A stretch of 64,000 nt of DNA from Vitis vinifera. Lineage: Eukaryota > Streptophyta > Magnoliopsida > Vitales > Vitaceae. Numbering within the stretch: the first letter of the stretch is position 1; every line of letters starts with the position of its first letter. Location of the stretch: positions 2,371,001 through 2,435,000 of the forward strand of contig NC_081815.1 of NCBI RefSeq assembly GCF_030704535.1, given 5' to 3'. Position numbers and translations under genes: made by a program. Positions 37,299 through 51,089 of this stretch are shown here, in pieces. The notes beneath the pieces are model-generated. The model was not told the origin of the DNA. It was given only the letters and a program-made list of their open reading frames with translations, and did not search any database.

Positions 37299-39821
37299 AG
37301 GTCCTAAGCATTCCAGTAATTTATTGTACATATTTAGGTCCAGTGCTAGTTGAAATTGTATATTATATACTAAGAATAGAAGGTCAAATTACCATTCTGA
37401 CATGAACTCTATTTCCTTACAAGTTGCATCTGTTTTAGTTATACCCCTGCTGATTTGTAAAGCATGTAGGCATGTAGGAATGGATAGGAATTCAAATTGA
37501 ATGCCGACTTACTATAGGTTTCATTTCCGTATGATATTCCCTGTTACTACACTTCTCTTAAAAATGAGATATCTAAGCATTTGTGCAAGATTTCTCCTGA
37601 TGCATGTATTCTGCACTTCTGCCTCTTTGTTATATGGTTGGGGTTATTGACTTAAGCTTCCTGGATTGTGGACTCTGGGAAACTAAGGATGTATTGCGGT
37701 GCATAGCCTTGATTTTAGCATGTCAGTTTACACTTCTTATTGCTTACTTGCAGCTTAACTATAGTATTAAAAAGTCCAAACCTTATGGAAGAGTTGCACA
37801 TGAACAATTCAACTCTAGTCTCAAATAATGTGGTCTCTTTCATCAGGGAAATGCCTTTCATGTTTGTAAAAAGTTGTTGGATTTACAAGAACATATTATT
37901 CCAAAATGGTGAATAGTTTATTCTACTATTTATTTTGTTGGATTTTTTTGATACTTTGTTCTACTATAATTACCAGATAATCAAACCTTATTGCTGTTTC
38001 CTTCTATCAGAATTTAATTGATTTATTAAGGCTTTATATGAGATGTAAATTATTACCTCAATTAGGTTCTATTTTCAAGCTATAAATAAATATATGACCT
38101 TGTTAGGAATTTTTCACAAATTCTTATGCTGTTTAGGTTCCTCTTTATAAAGTTATCTTTATCTGAAACTTCTCTTAAGATTTTTCTTGAGAGAATTGAG
38201 TTTCTAACTTGACAATCTTTGTCCAATTAGAATTTTGTTGTGTCGCTCTATAGAAAGGCATTGCTACTAGGAAGCATAATACCATGTGGAGTGTTATGGC
38301 TATTGTGGTTCTCAAGAATTTTAGGAATAACTCATCTTGGGCTTTTAAAATGAATTTTATTGTGCTTTATCATTAGGTATCCTTTTGTGGGTTTGATGTA
38401 GGACAGTCCTTGAGCACATTTGGAATTATGTTTATTGACAATAGGCTGAACGATAAGGACAGAATGTTTGGGGGTTATTTCTTTATTTTTATAGTTGGAA
38501 AATGGTAGAAGGGAATGTAGTTGGGAAAGTAAAAGGCTACTAAGAGGCTGTATTGAAATTAGTACAATGAGATAAACCGATGAATGAATACCTAATAGGA
38601 ATGGAGGAATCACTTCTCTGGACAATTTTGCAGTGCGCATTATTCATAGAAGCAGAGAATTTTATTTCATTCCAATGGAGTCTAGAATGCAACGTCTTAC
38701 TTTGTTGCTTCCTAGGGAACAACTATTTCAATCCCTTATTATGTGTCTCTCAGAACTACTTGTAGTATTAAGTATACCTCATATGACCTTGTTGCTTCCG
38801 TAACTGGGATTTATGAAGGCATTGGTTGAACAAAGTTGAGAGTGGGAATTTTCCATTTTGGAGAAGTAATTTTGTTGAAATGTTGCAGTTACTGTGAGAC
38901 TAAGACTATCGGGCTTCTTTTGGATAGTTGGAAGGAATAGGATGTAGTTGTAATTGAAAAGTGATTCATGCTCAGATGTTTGAATGTATATGGAATTGCC
39001 ATTGGGATCTTTCCCTGGATGATTGCTGAAGTCAGGGGCTTGTCAGAGTCTTTGTATGAGATCTGATCACTGTGGCCAAAACACTATTAGTGGTTGGAGA
39101 ACATCACTGCCCAGAACTTCTCTTATTTTCTGATTCTCACGAACTCGGGAATGAGAGAACCACCCAATTTGTGAGGACTGAAGCACCCACTGTTTACGGG
39201 GATTTCATTATGAGAAGAATGGGATTTCCTATCAAATAATGCCATACCAAATGTTAGATTGAGCAGAATTGAAACTGGATTCCCAAATCTGACTGGGCCT
39301 GTCTATCCAAATTGGATCTGGAATTTGGATTGATCTTATTGGGGTTTTGCTTTGGAATTCTTTTTTGGTTGGTTTTCAGAAGGATCCATGTTCCTGATAA
39401 TAGTTTATTTAGCGAAGTTCTGGTGAACCATGTGAAATTTTTGTGTTCTTGTGTTTCATTCATCTGAGATTGTTCTTTCTGTTTGCCTTCTGTAAGCTAA
39501 TTAACCTAGATCATCAACTCCAAGGCTCCTAGATGCCATAAGAGCTTGAGATCCATGATACTCGTTGGGATTGTTAAGGTTGGCCTCAGTCAAGGCAAGT
39601 GATCAATATTAAAGACCTATAATAAATCCAGTTCATGCAAGTAAAATGACCTGCAACTTTGTTTGATAGTTCTGTCAATGGTTTGGTTTTGCCAGGACCC
39701 ATATGGATGATTAATTGTCTGCAGTGAAAAATCCAAGACATCCATGGTGTTTGCCTATTTCAACTCTTATGCTTAAGAAAGGAAGTACGTGAACTGCATG
39801 GGTTCATCATGTCAGACACAA
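37299..39821. other. Intergenic between convergent VPS15 and LAMP1-like genes
   Basis: About 2.5 kb of AT-rich sequence holding the 3'UTRs of both genes. Several 60-100-codon frames occur on both strands, but none resembles a known protein and none has splice-site support. Confidence 0.5.
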
Positions 39822-42800
39822 TCATGTTAGTTCACCATTGAGAACTAGTGATGCGTCTATGACAGCTCTAGAAACTCTCCACACTTCATGCTGCACTAAA
39901 CTCCATGACTTTTCTGTGCTCTGACTCTTTGCCTTTTCGATAGCATCATCTATTCCAGGGAAGGATTTGGATCCATAGTCATCATGCTTTAATGGCCCAT
40001 AAATCTGCAATGTGGAAAATAATCAGGAAATTTTAGGTCATATTTGTAATAGTGTAACAATTGTTTAATAGTATCAGTTAGTCCAATATCTCCAAATATG
40101 CTGCATTATTTATCTGGACAGGAATGTCTTTGACACTGTTTTCTTAGGCTTAGGAAGGGAACTTATCCTCCTCTTATCTTGTACAAAGTTCAGAGTTTAG
40201 TCCTGGCATGGCGTCGGTTCAACTGTTGTTTTTTATTTTGGGTGATTCCTTGTATACTGCATGTGTACTAGGGTTTGTCCCTTCATTGACACTTTTCTAT
40301 TGATACATTTTATCTTTTGAAAAAATTCAGTAACTCATTTGCTGGTTAGAGAGAAACATACCAAATGTTTATACCATGGCCTTCCAAGGAGTCCATCTCG
40401 GTCTGTAAATGCTCGCTCTGCCATCATTAGTCTGTCATTCAGCTCCCTCACTTTCAAGTGCTCCTTTTTCCATATTGATGCCCAACCTTTGTTTTCTTCT
40501 ATTTCCTAAAAGATAATACTCGTATTATTTGACACATGTTAAGATGTTATTTCATGGAGATCTAGTTTACCAGAAGATTAAGTAATACCTTTCTCTGGTG
40601 ATTTATCTTGGTTGCTGCTCTTTTGAACTTCTCGATAGACTTGAACAGGGGAATAAGGTTTATGCCCTTATTTGAGATCTCTCCTTCCAACTCTTTTGCG
40701 CTTTTCTGTCATGTGGGGATTTAATGCGTTTCATTTAGTTTTGCCACTAAAACCAAAATAAGACTTGCTTTTACTGGTTAGACTACATCTAATGATTGTG
40801 CCCTTGCTCAAGATACATACCTGGAGCTCATATGCATAGGAGAGATAATCAAAAGGCAAAAACTCCTCATCTGCAAGCCGAAGAGCTACCAAACCCCAAA
40901 TGCTAGCCGCTGTTTTTTGGGATAATGTAATTGAAATTGAGTAAATTGGAGCTTTAAGACTTGAACTGTCAAATGCATTTTAATCAAGTGCATTTTTTTT
41001 TTTTAGGCAAAGAAGTGTCTAAAGTTCTAAACAAAGTGAATTTACTATATAACATGTATTTTTTTTTGGATTTCTTTGCTTTTCTATTTCGTAGACTATC
41101 AAATGCTTCCCTGAAGCTAAAGTAGCTGATATCAATAGGAATGCTGATTTCTATTTTCTTGCTTCATCTAACATGGTGCAATACCTCAAACTTCATATGA
41201 CTTGGCAGATGATAGGATATGTGAGAGTCCCCAATGCAAACCAAATAATGCTTCATATGTATGTGATATGGGAGTCTTAAATGTTTAACGTTTTATTTTC
41301 AGACAAAAAATATTGACATACCTGCTGCATGCCTATGAAACATTGGGTCACCGAATTTCTTCATCCAGATGAAGTCATCATACATTGAATGATAGACTGG
41401 GTATCCTGCAGTTATAAATACTCCTTGTAATTCATGAAATGTATGAAAAACATAATGCTCCCTTCTATTCCTGTCCAACTTCCTAAGGTTTCAAAGCACA
41501 TAAATTGAACACAATAAAATCTGTAAAAGCTTTTCAAGTAATTAAAGATATAGAATATATAGGTTGAAACTTATGAGGGAGACTAAATGAAAGCACCTTA
41601 AAACAATGGGCATTTTCAATTTATTTATATTTGTTAGCCTGATACAACAGAAAAATAAGTCATTAATTAGTAAATCTTAATGCTTTCTTCTGATATATGA
41701 GTATCGATTTCTGAATGGAATTAAATATTTTCCCACATCCCAGTATCTACATTCAGAATCAATATTATTGTATATATTGATAGTATTATTAATGTGGTTA
41801 TCAATATTTTTTTTTGATAGGTAAAGTAATTTCATTAATGGCCAAAAGGCTAAGGATAATGTGGTTATCAATATATTTAGATAGAGATTCTGATTCAAAT
41901 AATCTCTAACATTCAAATTCAAGTATGTGACTAGTGTGAATATCACACTTAACATGCTTTTAATCATTTTAATATATTGACATGCTGTTGATATCAACAA
42001 TCATATATTTTTTTTATTTGATAAGTAAAGCAAGATATATTAATGAAGAGGCAGAAAGTTACAAGTATATAGGGGGTATACAAAGCAACAAGCCCCTCAC
42101 AAAGCCAAAAAAACAACAAGGCTCACCACCCCTTAGTTGGACGCCAACCATTCCAGGAACCCTATAAGGGACATACGCTCCTCACCAATATACAATCTAG
42201 CCCAGCTCCACAAACTACAAACAAAAGAATTCTTAAGCTTTTGGATATCTAACACTCCCCCCCTAAAAGCTAGCCTATTTATTTCCTTCCAAACCGTCCA
42301 AAAAATACACAACGGAATGGATTTCCATATCTTTTTCTTTTTCTTTCCCACAAAAGGGCCCCTCCAGCTAGTTAAGACCTCTTTTACAGTTTCTGGAAAG
42401 ACCCACTGCACACCTGATAACCCAAGAACAATATCCCACAGAACTCTGACTACTGTACAATGAATAAGAATATGATTTACAGTTTCTTCTTCACGACCAC
42501 ATAGAAATCAACAATTAGGAAGCTGCCATCCTCTTTTCTGAAGTCTATCAAGAGTGAGCACCCTCCCCCATGTAGCCTCCCAAGCATAGAATGCAACCTT
42601 GGTTGGTAGAGAGTCCACCCAAATGCATCTAGAAGGAAAACCAATATCATTGGGTCTGGCCACCAATCTATAGGCTTCTTTGACCCTAAATTTACCATTC
42701 CTTCCTCCCTTCCAGCAAACTGAATCTTCCTCCATAAAGGGCTTGTAATCCCTCAGAACATGCAACAAGTTCCCTATCATATCCATCTCCCAATCATTAA

Positions 42801-45800
42801 AGTCCCTTAAAAATCTTAGATTCCACCCCCCTTGACCAAAATTCTGATCCCACATCTCCTCCACAGTCGCATTCCTATGAGAAGCCATAGCATATAGGTG
42901 GAGGAAGTTTTGGGACAGCCTTGTACCCTTACACCAAACATCAGTCCAAAAATTGATTTTGCTTCCCTTCCCAACTATGAACCTCATGTTATCCCAGCAC
43001 CAATCAGTTTCCTTCCATATTTCCTTCCATACCCCCACGCCAATAGCCCCATAAGCCCTCTTTGCTCTCCACCCATGACCTTCTTGCCCATATTTCGCTG
43101 TTATCACTTGCTTCCAAAGATCATCTTTATTATAAGCAAATCTCCAGATCCATTTACCAAGCAAAGCTTTGTTTAAGAGCACTAGCTTCCTTAAGCCTAG
43201 TCCTCCCTTGCTCTTATCCTCACAAATCGCCTCCCACTTGATTAGATGAGCTTTCCCAACAATCATATATTGTTTTTGATGATTAAAACTTTCCCAACAT
43301 TTTTGAGATGTTGATACATTGAGTGATGTATTGACTGAATATTGGTATTTTATTTTTATTTTTGTATCATTCGACTACCTTATTTCTAGAAGAAAAAGGG
43401 GAAAGGAAAAGAAAGCAGAAGTGTTATATAATTGAATGAAGAACAACTCTGCAATGGTTATTAATTACCGAAGTTATGATTTGGTACTAAATGCAACTTC
43501 ATTTGTGTCTATTTGTTTGGACCTTATCCTTGTATTCTATTGGGATGTTACTGCTTTTATTTTTTTGTTTTTTGTTTTTTTTGTTTTTTTGTTTTTCATT
43601 TAAGTAATGGGATGCTAGAATTAATAAATGAATGTTGGCACTGTCTAACTATCATGTTCTATTGAATAGCAGCTCTTTAGTGCCTGATTTGGCATGAAAA
43701 TGTTGAATGAAATATATCTACCATTTTCTATAGCACCACTGGATAAGCGCATAGACAATTCATTGGGCCATTAACAAGTCTTTGTTCAAGTTTTTTGACA
43801 ACAATTTACATTATAAACAAGGGATGGTGGTTTTAACATTAAAGAAAAGCAGACTCTGGACAGTCATTTTGGTTTGTACACATGTACGGGGGAGAAGCTT
43901 TCTTCTCTGGCCAGCAATGGATTGTTTTATTTATGGCATTTTTTCTAATTCATATCTCAGGGTTATTAGGTTCTGGTGAGAACATTGAACTATACATGGG
44001 GCTAAGAGACCTCACAGCCCAGGTACAACGGTGCAATTATCCAGGGTATGCTCAGTCTCTGAGCTAACAGGCTGCCATGCAGGCTTCCCTTCAGGGGGGC
44101 ACTATGCCAAAAGCAAGAGATACCCCATCCCCACTTTCCTTTTCTGCTATTGGGCGGAAGGGTGTGGGTCATTGGAGTCTAGATTATATATAGGATCACT
44201 ATTATTATGCTGATCTAGTGGTTGAAGCTGAACTGATTGTTTGAATGACATGACTTATATAAATCAATGGATGAGAATAATCTGCAAAATATTTGGTGGA
44301 ATGCATTTCTAACAAAAAGAAGCTTAATTATTGGCTTTGACCACCTTGTTTGGTGTAATCAGAAGAAGAGACCTGTGGCTTCATTTCCTTACAATAGATG
44401 GGTCAAAGTTATTCCCCCTAGGTTTCTTAGTTCAAGTTGCTTAAGTGGAACCCCTGTTTTTTGTTATGTTTTGTTTTTTTAAAACAAATTATTAATCAGA
44501 AATGAAATATTCATTGATATGGATTTAAAAGTATAGGTCAAGGATGAGGAATCCTTCCCAAATATACAAAATCTAATTAAAAGAAGTGATGGATAAGCTT
44601 TCTCTAGTAAACTAACAAGACTTATACCTTGATATAGTACCATATGAAACTATACAAGGAAAAGTGACAACACTATAAGTTCAATACATCTACAAAAGGA
44701 AACCAAAGCCTTGCTCCTCGTTTGCTGTTTTAACACTTTTTATTTACATACCAAATTCCAATGGAGCTAAATAACATTGACAACAGTGCCCTTGAAAGTT
44801 GTAGTAGTAGAGGTCCAAAAGGAAGGATACAAATAAATTACGTCTTATACTGTCCTTGAAGCCCTCCACTTGTTTTTAAAAGTTACTTGTATTTCTTTTT
44901 CTCCATATTATCTAAATTAGCATGAGACAAGTGATTTGTTATTGAACTTTGTCTCTAACTGTACTCCCAAACTCCTAAAGGGAATGATGATCATGTCACT
45001 TATGCTCCTAGGAGGATTCTAATCTAACATAGCTATTCTAAATAGTTTGTGCCATAGCCTCAAAGTCATCAAACAATGTAAAAAAGGATAATCAATTGAT
45101 TATCTATTCCTTGTGCATATGGCGCAATGGTCAAGATTAAGGGCTTTGTAGAATCCTCTTGCCTATAATAAGTCATTGGTATTGCCTTGGATGAGGCTTC
45201 AGATTTTTATATGAATTTTGCTAGACAAAGATAAACTAGAGTTGATAGATTGGACAAGGCTAAAGGAAGGATTTTACTAAAAATAAGCTTGAAGAAGATA
45301 AAGACCAAACTCTTACATTACAAACAAAAGGTGACAAGTACATATGAGAGAGAGAGGGCATAAGTCTTTCAAGGCCCTTTATCTCCAGATAAGTGAGGTT
45401 ACAACAAAAGTTAAGGTTTCAAGAAAAGGGGGAAGAGATCCCAAAGATGGATGAAATAAGAGAATTTGTAGCTGTCACAACTTTGAAAAGATTTGGAAAT
45501 TGAGAGCAAAGAGGTTGATCCCTCTACCATAGGTTTGCCCAAATTGAATCCTTGCCCTCGGCACCACCACAAAATGATTTGGAAAAATTCTAAAAATACT
45601 TGTGGAATAGCCTTCAGAGCGTTGGCACATGCCTTTTTCCATTTCTAGAAGAGGCTTGTAGGGTTTGAAACCTTGTTACTTTAATGCATAATTGGTAATT
45701 GATTCTATACCAACAGAGTGTGAGCAGACAAATACATGCACTATACAATGTATACATAGATATACATATACAAAGACATAATAATACATGTGTCCTATAT

Positions 45801-46679
45801 GTGTGTGTAATACTTTAGAGCATGTGTTTTATTATAGTCCTTACAAAATGCAATCTGATGTCAGAAAAAGAATGTATCTGTTTACCTGCTCCAAAAGATA
45901 TATCAGTTGCTGGAACACCAACATGTTGCACAAAAGCCGCAAAATCCGATCCTCCACCACCTAAGCGCCCAATCTTTGAATAGGAAGTTCACATTTATGA
46001 ATAGAGTTAATGGTATCGATGTATTTAGTAAAACCATTAAGGTTCACTTGATAAAATTCATTTACCATGTGGAACTAATTTGTGATAGGATGGAGAGGTG
46101 AGTTCCACTTGTTTTTATTTGGAAGTCAATGGCCTGCTTTTCATCTCTTTCATGAGTGCTTAATCATATCATCTAGGAGCAAAATGATTAAAGAGTGTGA
46201 TACTTACTATGGGAGAGTTGCTGGAGCCAACCCATGATTCATAGATAGATTGGGAGGAGTTATCTGGATCTTGAACCTTCAACAAAACAATTTAACATTT
46301 TAATTGAGATGAATGAGAAGATGAAGTAACCACCAAGGGACATCAAGAAGACTACAATAAAGTTCATTGTCATCCCTTTATATTGTGTTTGTTGTTTTTG
46401 CAGCTGCTGCTACTATTGCCTATGATTTCTAGTGCTTGTATTATTAGTGCTACATTTTAGATACCTGTTGAGTAGCTTGTTTGAGTAGCTCATCAAGTTG
46501 TGGAGTTGCAGAGGCATAGAATCCTGCTCCAGACACTGCACTGTCAACATTCAAATAAGCAATAGCCTTCGAAGCTAGCATTTCCCTGTTCTCTTCAACC
46601 CATTCTGTTGATCCTGTCTGGAATTAGCACGTAGTTTGAATTTCAGTTTTTATTTTAAGTAGGCTGAGGTGGGGGTGGG

Positions 46680-46714
<35 letters not shown>

Positions 46715-48344
46715 AGGCCATATTCCTCTGCGTCCCAATTGCAAAGGACTATTGTCCGTCTAGGTCTCCACCCTCTCTTCTGCAGCTTTCTTAACCTTTG
46801 AGCAACCTACATTCCACATAGAGATCAGATGAAGAGCTGTTCTTGAATTATGGAAGCTGTAGTTCTCTTGGATATAATTTGCAGAAGGTTGTGTTAGAAA
46901 TCATAATTACCTCAAGCAGAGTTGCAGTGCCGCTATTGGGATCAACAGCTCCAAATGTCCAGGCATCCCGGTGGTTACCAAGAAGAACAAATCTAAAGGA
47001 ATTGCAATTCAGTGACTATGAAATTAAAGGTGAGGTCCTTCATATCGATCAATTTCCCTATTAAAGAGCTTTTGTGCCACTTCTATGGATGTTTAGTGGT
47101 TTAATACATATTAAAACACCCTACTTGTTTCAGCAGTTCCTACTTAATACCTGCATTACTACTTTGGAAGATTTTCAACATACCGATCAGGCTCTTCTGT
47201 TCCTTCGATCACACCAAACACATTCTGGATTGTGGTTATTTTTTGCTCACCCTGAAATCCCACCCAAAAACCGATTTCATTATTTGCCTGTTCTCTTCCA
47301 CTTCCACTTCCACTGATAGACTAGTGGAGCTGAAGCCACGGATTATTAAGATGAGCTAACAATACCCTACCTTACCCAGTTCAATACTTTTGTACTTACA
47401 GTGTAACTGAGATTCAGAATTGCTGGTCCTGGTCCAACCCTGTAAACTGGGGCGTCTGTGCTTCCTTGCCAATCATCGTTTGCTACTTGCCCACCAATTG
47501 TTCTCATGATTGCTTCACCATCTGCTGCAGATATGGGCAATGAAGGTATCATACCAACACCCCCTCCATTCTCCACTTCCTCTTCTGATAGCCTTTCACA
47601 CTCGTCCCTGGTGCTTGCCCAACCCGGCGTAGTGGGGTCTCCATCCACAGTGAGCAGTGATCCCACCTGAACCCCACTTGGTGGCATCCACTTGTCATCC
47701 GGGAACCACCTTGCATCACCTCCCCCGCCCCCATAGTCCTTCCTATCTGTATACACAACTGCCCCTATAGCACCAGCTGCAAAGGCATTCTGAACAATGT
47801 CGCCTCTGAAAATCTTCCCATACCTCGCTAAAACAACAGTACCCTCCACGCTTACGCCCATTTCTTTCAATACCTCATAGTCCTCCACACGTCCATAGTT
47901 CACATACACCACCGGCCCTGCCACAGTGCCTGACTTTGCATATGCGTGGAAAGTGGGCACCACTTCACTTGCCACATCAGCATATGGGTCGCCATCGTAG
48001 ATCTCCTGCCGGAGATCGAAGGTGGTGGATGGCTCCGGGGATGGTCTTATCAGTGTCAAGGAACGTGACACTGGGTATGTTAGGGCCACATCATAGGACA
48101 CAATATGCGATTTGATGGCATAGGAAGAGAGGGTGGACAGGACATAGGCCGCAGCATCAGCGTTGGCTTTGGAGCCAGCGATATGTGGCCGCCTAGTGAG
48201 GGTGTAGAGGTGGTGTGATATTGAGGCATTGTCGGATAGGGAACTGGAGATGTAGAGGGAGTGATGGGAGGGTTTTGGAGGCGAAGAAAATAGGAGGAAG
48301 AAGAGAGAGGTGGCTATTGCCGTACAGATGGAGACTTTGAACAT
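39822..48344 (-). CDS. LAMP1-like M28 glutamate carboxypeptidase (AMP1 family)
   Basis: Exons in transcript order: 48344-47400, 47251-47184, 46992-46911, 46806-46714, 46617-46465, 46276-46208, 45973-45886, 41405-41322, 40909-40821, 40705-40589, 40505-40362, 40004-39822. These total 2115 nt, 704 aa, the family size. [19 protein letters not shown] is an N-terminal membrane anchor. A PA domain lies at about 150-300 ([18 protein letters not shown]). The M28 domain carries all zinc and catalytic residues: H345 (NHRDAW), D355 (VDPNSG), E392/E393 (WDAEEYG), D421 (LNVDSA), H505 ([10 protein letters not shown]). A dimerisation-like helical domain closes the protein (LNGELT end). AMP1/LAMP1 proteins are ER-bound and affect meristem size, cytokinin level and miRNA-mediated translational repression; their substrate is unsettled. 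The N-terminus resembles Arabidopsis LAMP1 more than AMP1. An in-frame ATG at 48602 is less likely as it would bury the anchor. Confidence 0.93.
40215..40327 (+). mobile_element. Probable LINE 3'-tail fragment in LAMP1-like intron 11
   Basis: TTGTATACTGCATGTGTACT, then TTTTATCTTTTGAAAAAA, resembles the 3'UTR end of plant LINEs and the tail in VPS15 intron 4. It is antisense to the host gene. Only the tail is present. Confidence 0.35.
41808..41857 (-). mobile_element. 50-bp LINE tail with 17-bp target duplication
   Basis: AATGTGGTTATCAATAT occurs at 41791-41807 and again at 41858-41874. Between the copies lie only 50 bp, starting with a T-run and GATAGGTAAAG, the complement of a plant LINE tail. 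This is an extremely 5'-truncated insertion with intact, perfect duplication. Confidence 0.85.
42010..43256 (-). mobile_element. 5'-truncated LINE with 15-bp target duplication
   Basis: CAACAATCATATATT flanks both sides (41995-42009 and 43257-43271), a perfect target duplication. The minus strand encodes the C-terminal part of a LINE polyprotein: [73 protein letters not shown], then after a stop the zf-RVT finger ([15 protein letters not shown]) and [13 protein letters not shown]. The tail with T-run on the plus strand is at about 42010-42020. Few disabling changes and a perfect duplication indicate a fairly young insertion. Confidence 0.92.
46681..46712. repeat. (GA)n microsatellite at the LAMP1-like exon 4 donor
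   Basis: On the coding (minus) strand the tract is (CT)n beginning inside the intron's own 5' splice site, which reads CTG|GTCTCTCTC. The donor is therefore non-consensus from position +3 onward. Confidence 0.85.
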
Positions 48345-51089
48345 GGGGTTTGATTTTTGGTTGTCGGTAGATTTCTTGGAGGCTTGAATGTTTGTTGTGA
48401 AGCTGCTTTGCTCAAGGCGGCTCTGTGGGTTTTGGAAGGATCTGTTAAGCAAGAAAAGCTCTGAAACACACCAAAGACTCTCTCTGAGAAAACAAGAGAG
48501 AGAGAGAGAGTAACTTTGGATATTATAGTCTACAGACTGCCAAATGGGTAAACAAATCATTACATTGCTTTTGATTCCCGCTGGAGACAGAATATGTGCC
48601 ATCCCTCTGGTCCATTTGTGATTGAGACGACTTTTAATCGCTTATCTTTGTCCCACTTGGAATGGGGATGGGGGAAATAAGAAATAAAAGGTACAATCAA
48701 ATGATAGAGGCTAAATGTCATATATATCATTTTCACCTTTCTCAGTTGATAGGAATTTGCAAAACCCAATTGGGTATTGATGACCAGGTATTAGTAAAGT
48801 TGGTAAAAAATCCAGGATATCACAGTCCATATCAGCAAAGGGTTGTGGCCTGGCTTGGATCGACATCCTGTCACTAACAATATTGTTAAGTATGAGGCCT
48901 GTATCTTGGGATTAGAGTGTGATTGTGAGTGTTGAACCAACTCATCTTTTATGGGTTCAATGGATAGCATAGGCTTGGTGTGTCACTGTGTCAGGTCAAT
49001 CCTTTTCAGCCATTGTGATGGATATTCATTCCCTCGGCCATATCTCCACGGGATGGAGAAGCCAAAGTGGATGTGAATTCTTCACACCCACCTTCCTTAA
49101 TCCTTGTTTGGACAAGTTTAATACTAAGTTGAAATAAAAAATAAAAGGGAAAATTATGTTTGACTTAGTTGGACCCAAAAATTAAGATTTGGTCCATATA
49201 GTTCACCGTTTAAGTCCAAAATCTAGAGAAAGTGTGAAAATTAAGAAAAATATATAAATTTTTTATCTTGATTATGAAAAAAAAATATAGAAAAATATTA
49301 ATTTAAATTTTATTAATTTTATAAACCTCAATAAAATTTAATTTAATTTAATTTAATGATTTGGAAAAAAATACACCATTTAAAAAAATAAAAAATAAAA
49401 TAAAATATTATTATTATTATTTAAAAATCAAACATCTTGAAATATATATATATATTTAAAATTATGTATATAAAAAATAACTAAAAATATGTCAAATTTA
49501 TTTTTAAAATGTTTTTTTTAAAAAATAATTTTCTAAAAATAATAATTTTTTAGAATAAAAAAAATTAAGATAAAAAAATTTATCAAACATTGTGGTAAAT
49601 AATACTTAAAACAGTTTTAAAAAATATATTGATCTCTTTATATATAATATCATTTCTATTAATTATGTAAATTTTATTGGTCAAATCTTAATTTTTACAT
49701 CCAATTGAGTTCAAAATATAATTTTCTCAAAATAAAATTCTTAACCATATTTATTGAAGTTTTCATGAACACATTATTATTCTATTTTAAATTTTAAAAC
49801 CATCAAAAAGTATCCTAAATATTTTTTAAAAACATAATTTCCAAATCGCAACTCAATTCCAAGAGCATTAGGGAAAGATCACGGGATGATCCGTTTGTGA
49901 TTTGGTTTCTCAAAATTGAAAATGATGCAGCCATAGCCATAGGAACGTGCAAATTAGGTTGGTTAGGTATCACTTTCCGATGGTTTAGGCCTTCAGGGTG
50001 GGTGGCAAGTCTTGTCTTATTTTTATTTTTATTCTTTTAAATATTGGAGTATGCTTTTTGAAATATCTGGGCTTGTTTTCCCATCGTTCCTTTTTTATTT
50101 TCTATTTTGAAAAACATAAAATACGATATTATAGTTATTTGTATTATTCTCATTTGTTTTTCTAATTCTGTTTAACAAATAATTATACAATGATTAAAAC
50201 TAAAATATTGGATAAAAAAATTATTTTTAAAACAAATTTAAAACATTAAAAATATTTTAAATTTCAAAACAGATTTTTGTTTTACAAAATCTTAAAGAAT
50301 AATTTTTAAAAATAGTTTTTCGAAATTAATTTTTTAAAGAAAAAAAACAATTATCAAATAACAACTTAATATCTTGTGTAATTTTTTAAGAAATTAAAAA
50401 AAATAATGAAAAAAAAATATTAGAAAATAGTTGTCCCTTTCATAAATGTGATGAAATAGGTATTTGAACAGGATCAATGATCAAGCTGATGATGAGGGCG
50501 TTCACGAGAATGTTGAGCCATGGTCTTAAAAAACAATTATTGGTGGGTTGTCTTTTCATCCAAGGAGCTTACCATGCTTGGTTCATCTTGGCTTTCAATT
50601 TGTAATGGATAAAAAGTGTTTTTATTTTATCTTTAAATTATATTTCTAAGAAATATTTTAAAAAATAGGTTTTTTAAAACATAAAATTGTTTTTAAAAGT
50701 TTTTAACACTGTTTTATTGTTGTTTTTTGAAAATAATTTTTAAAAATAAAATAAAATAGAGAATAATTTTTAAAAAATAAGTATAAGTTATTTTCACTGA
50801 GTTTTAAAAAATTAAAGAAAAATATAAATTTGTTTGACTATGTTTTCTGAAATTTGTTTTTAAAAACCGTTTTTAAGTTTAAAAAAATAGTTTTTAAAAA
50901 CAAGTTTTAGAAAATATAATCAAATGAGCTTTATATGTCTCGAAAAATTTGATCATATCCTTGTATAATATATTTTAACACTATACTTATTACCTTATTA
51001 TAAGATGATTGGATGTTTAAAATTTTTTGATTTTACCAAAAAGAAAATCAAATTTTATTATATTTAATCATCATTTGTCATGTCGTTAA

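Larger units (their letters stand above)
41406..45885 (-). other. LAMP1-like intron 7, 4.5 kb
   Basis: The largest intron of the gene, bounded by GTAAAC and CTGCAG on the minus strand. It contains at least two LINE insertions, listed separately. The stretch from about 43.3 to 45.9 kb holds several short frames but nothing I recognise. Confidence 0.75.

Noticed and set aside
43782..44213. Run of overlapping 60-70-codon frames in LAMP1-like intron 7
   Set aside because: No homology recognised, several frames at once, and located inside an intron. Likely chance.
48345..48602. N-terminal extension of the LAMP1-like protein from an in-frame ATG at 48602
   Set aside because: It would add 86 residues partly translated from a CT repeat, and would bury the membrane anchor that normally opens this family. 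The ATG at 48344 fits homologues.
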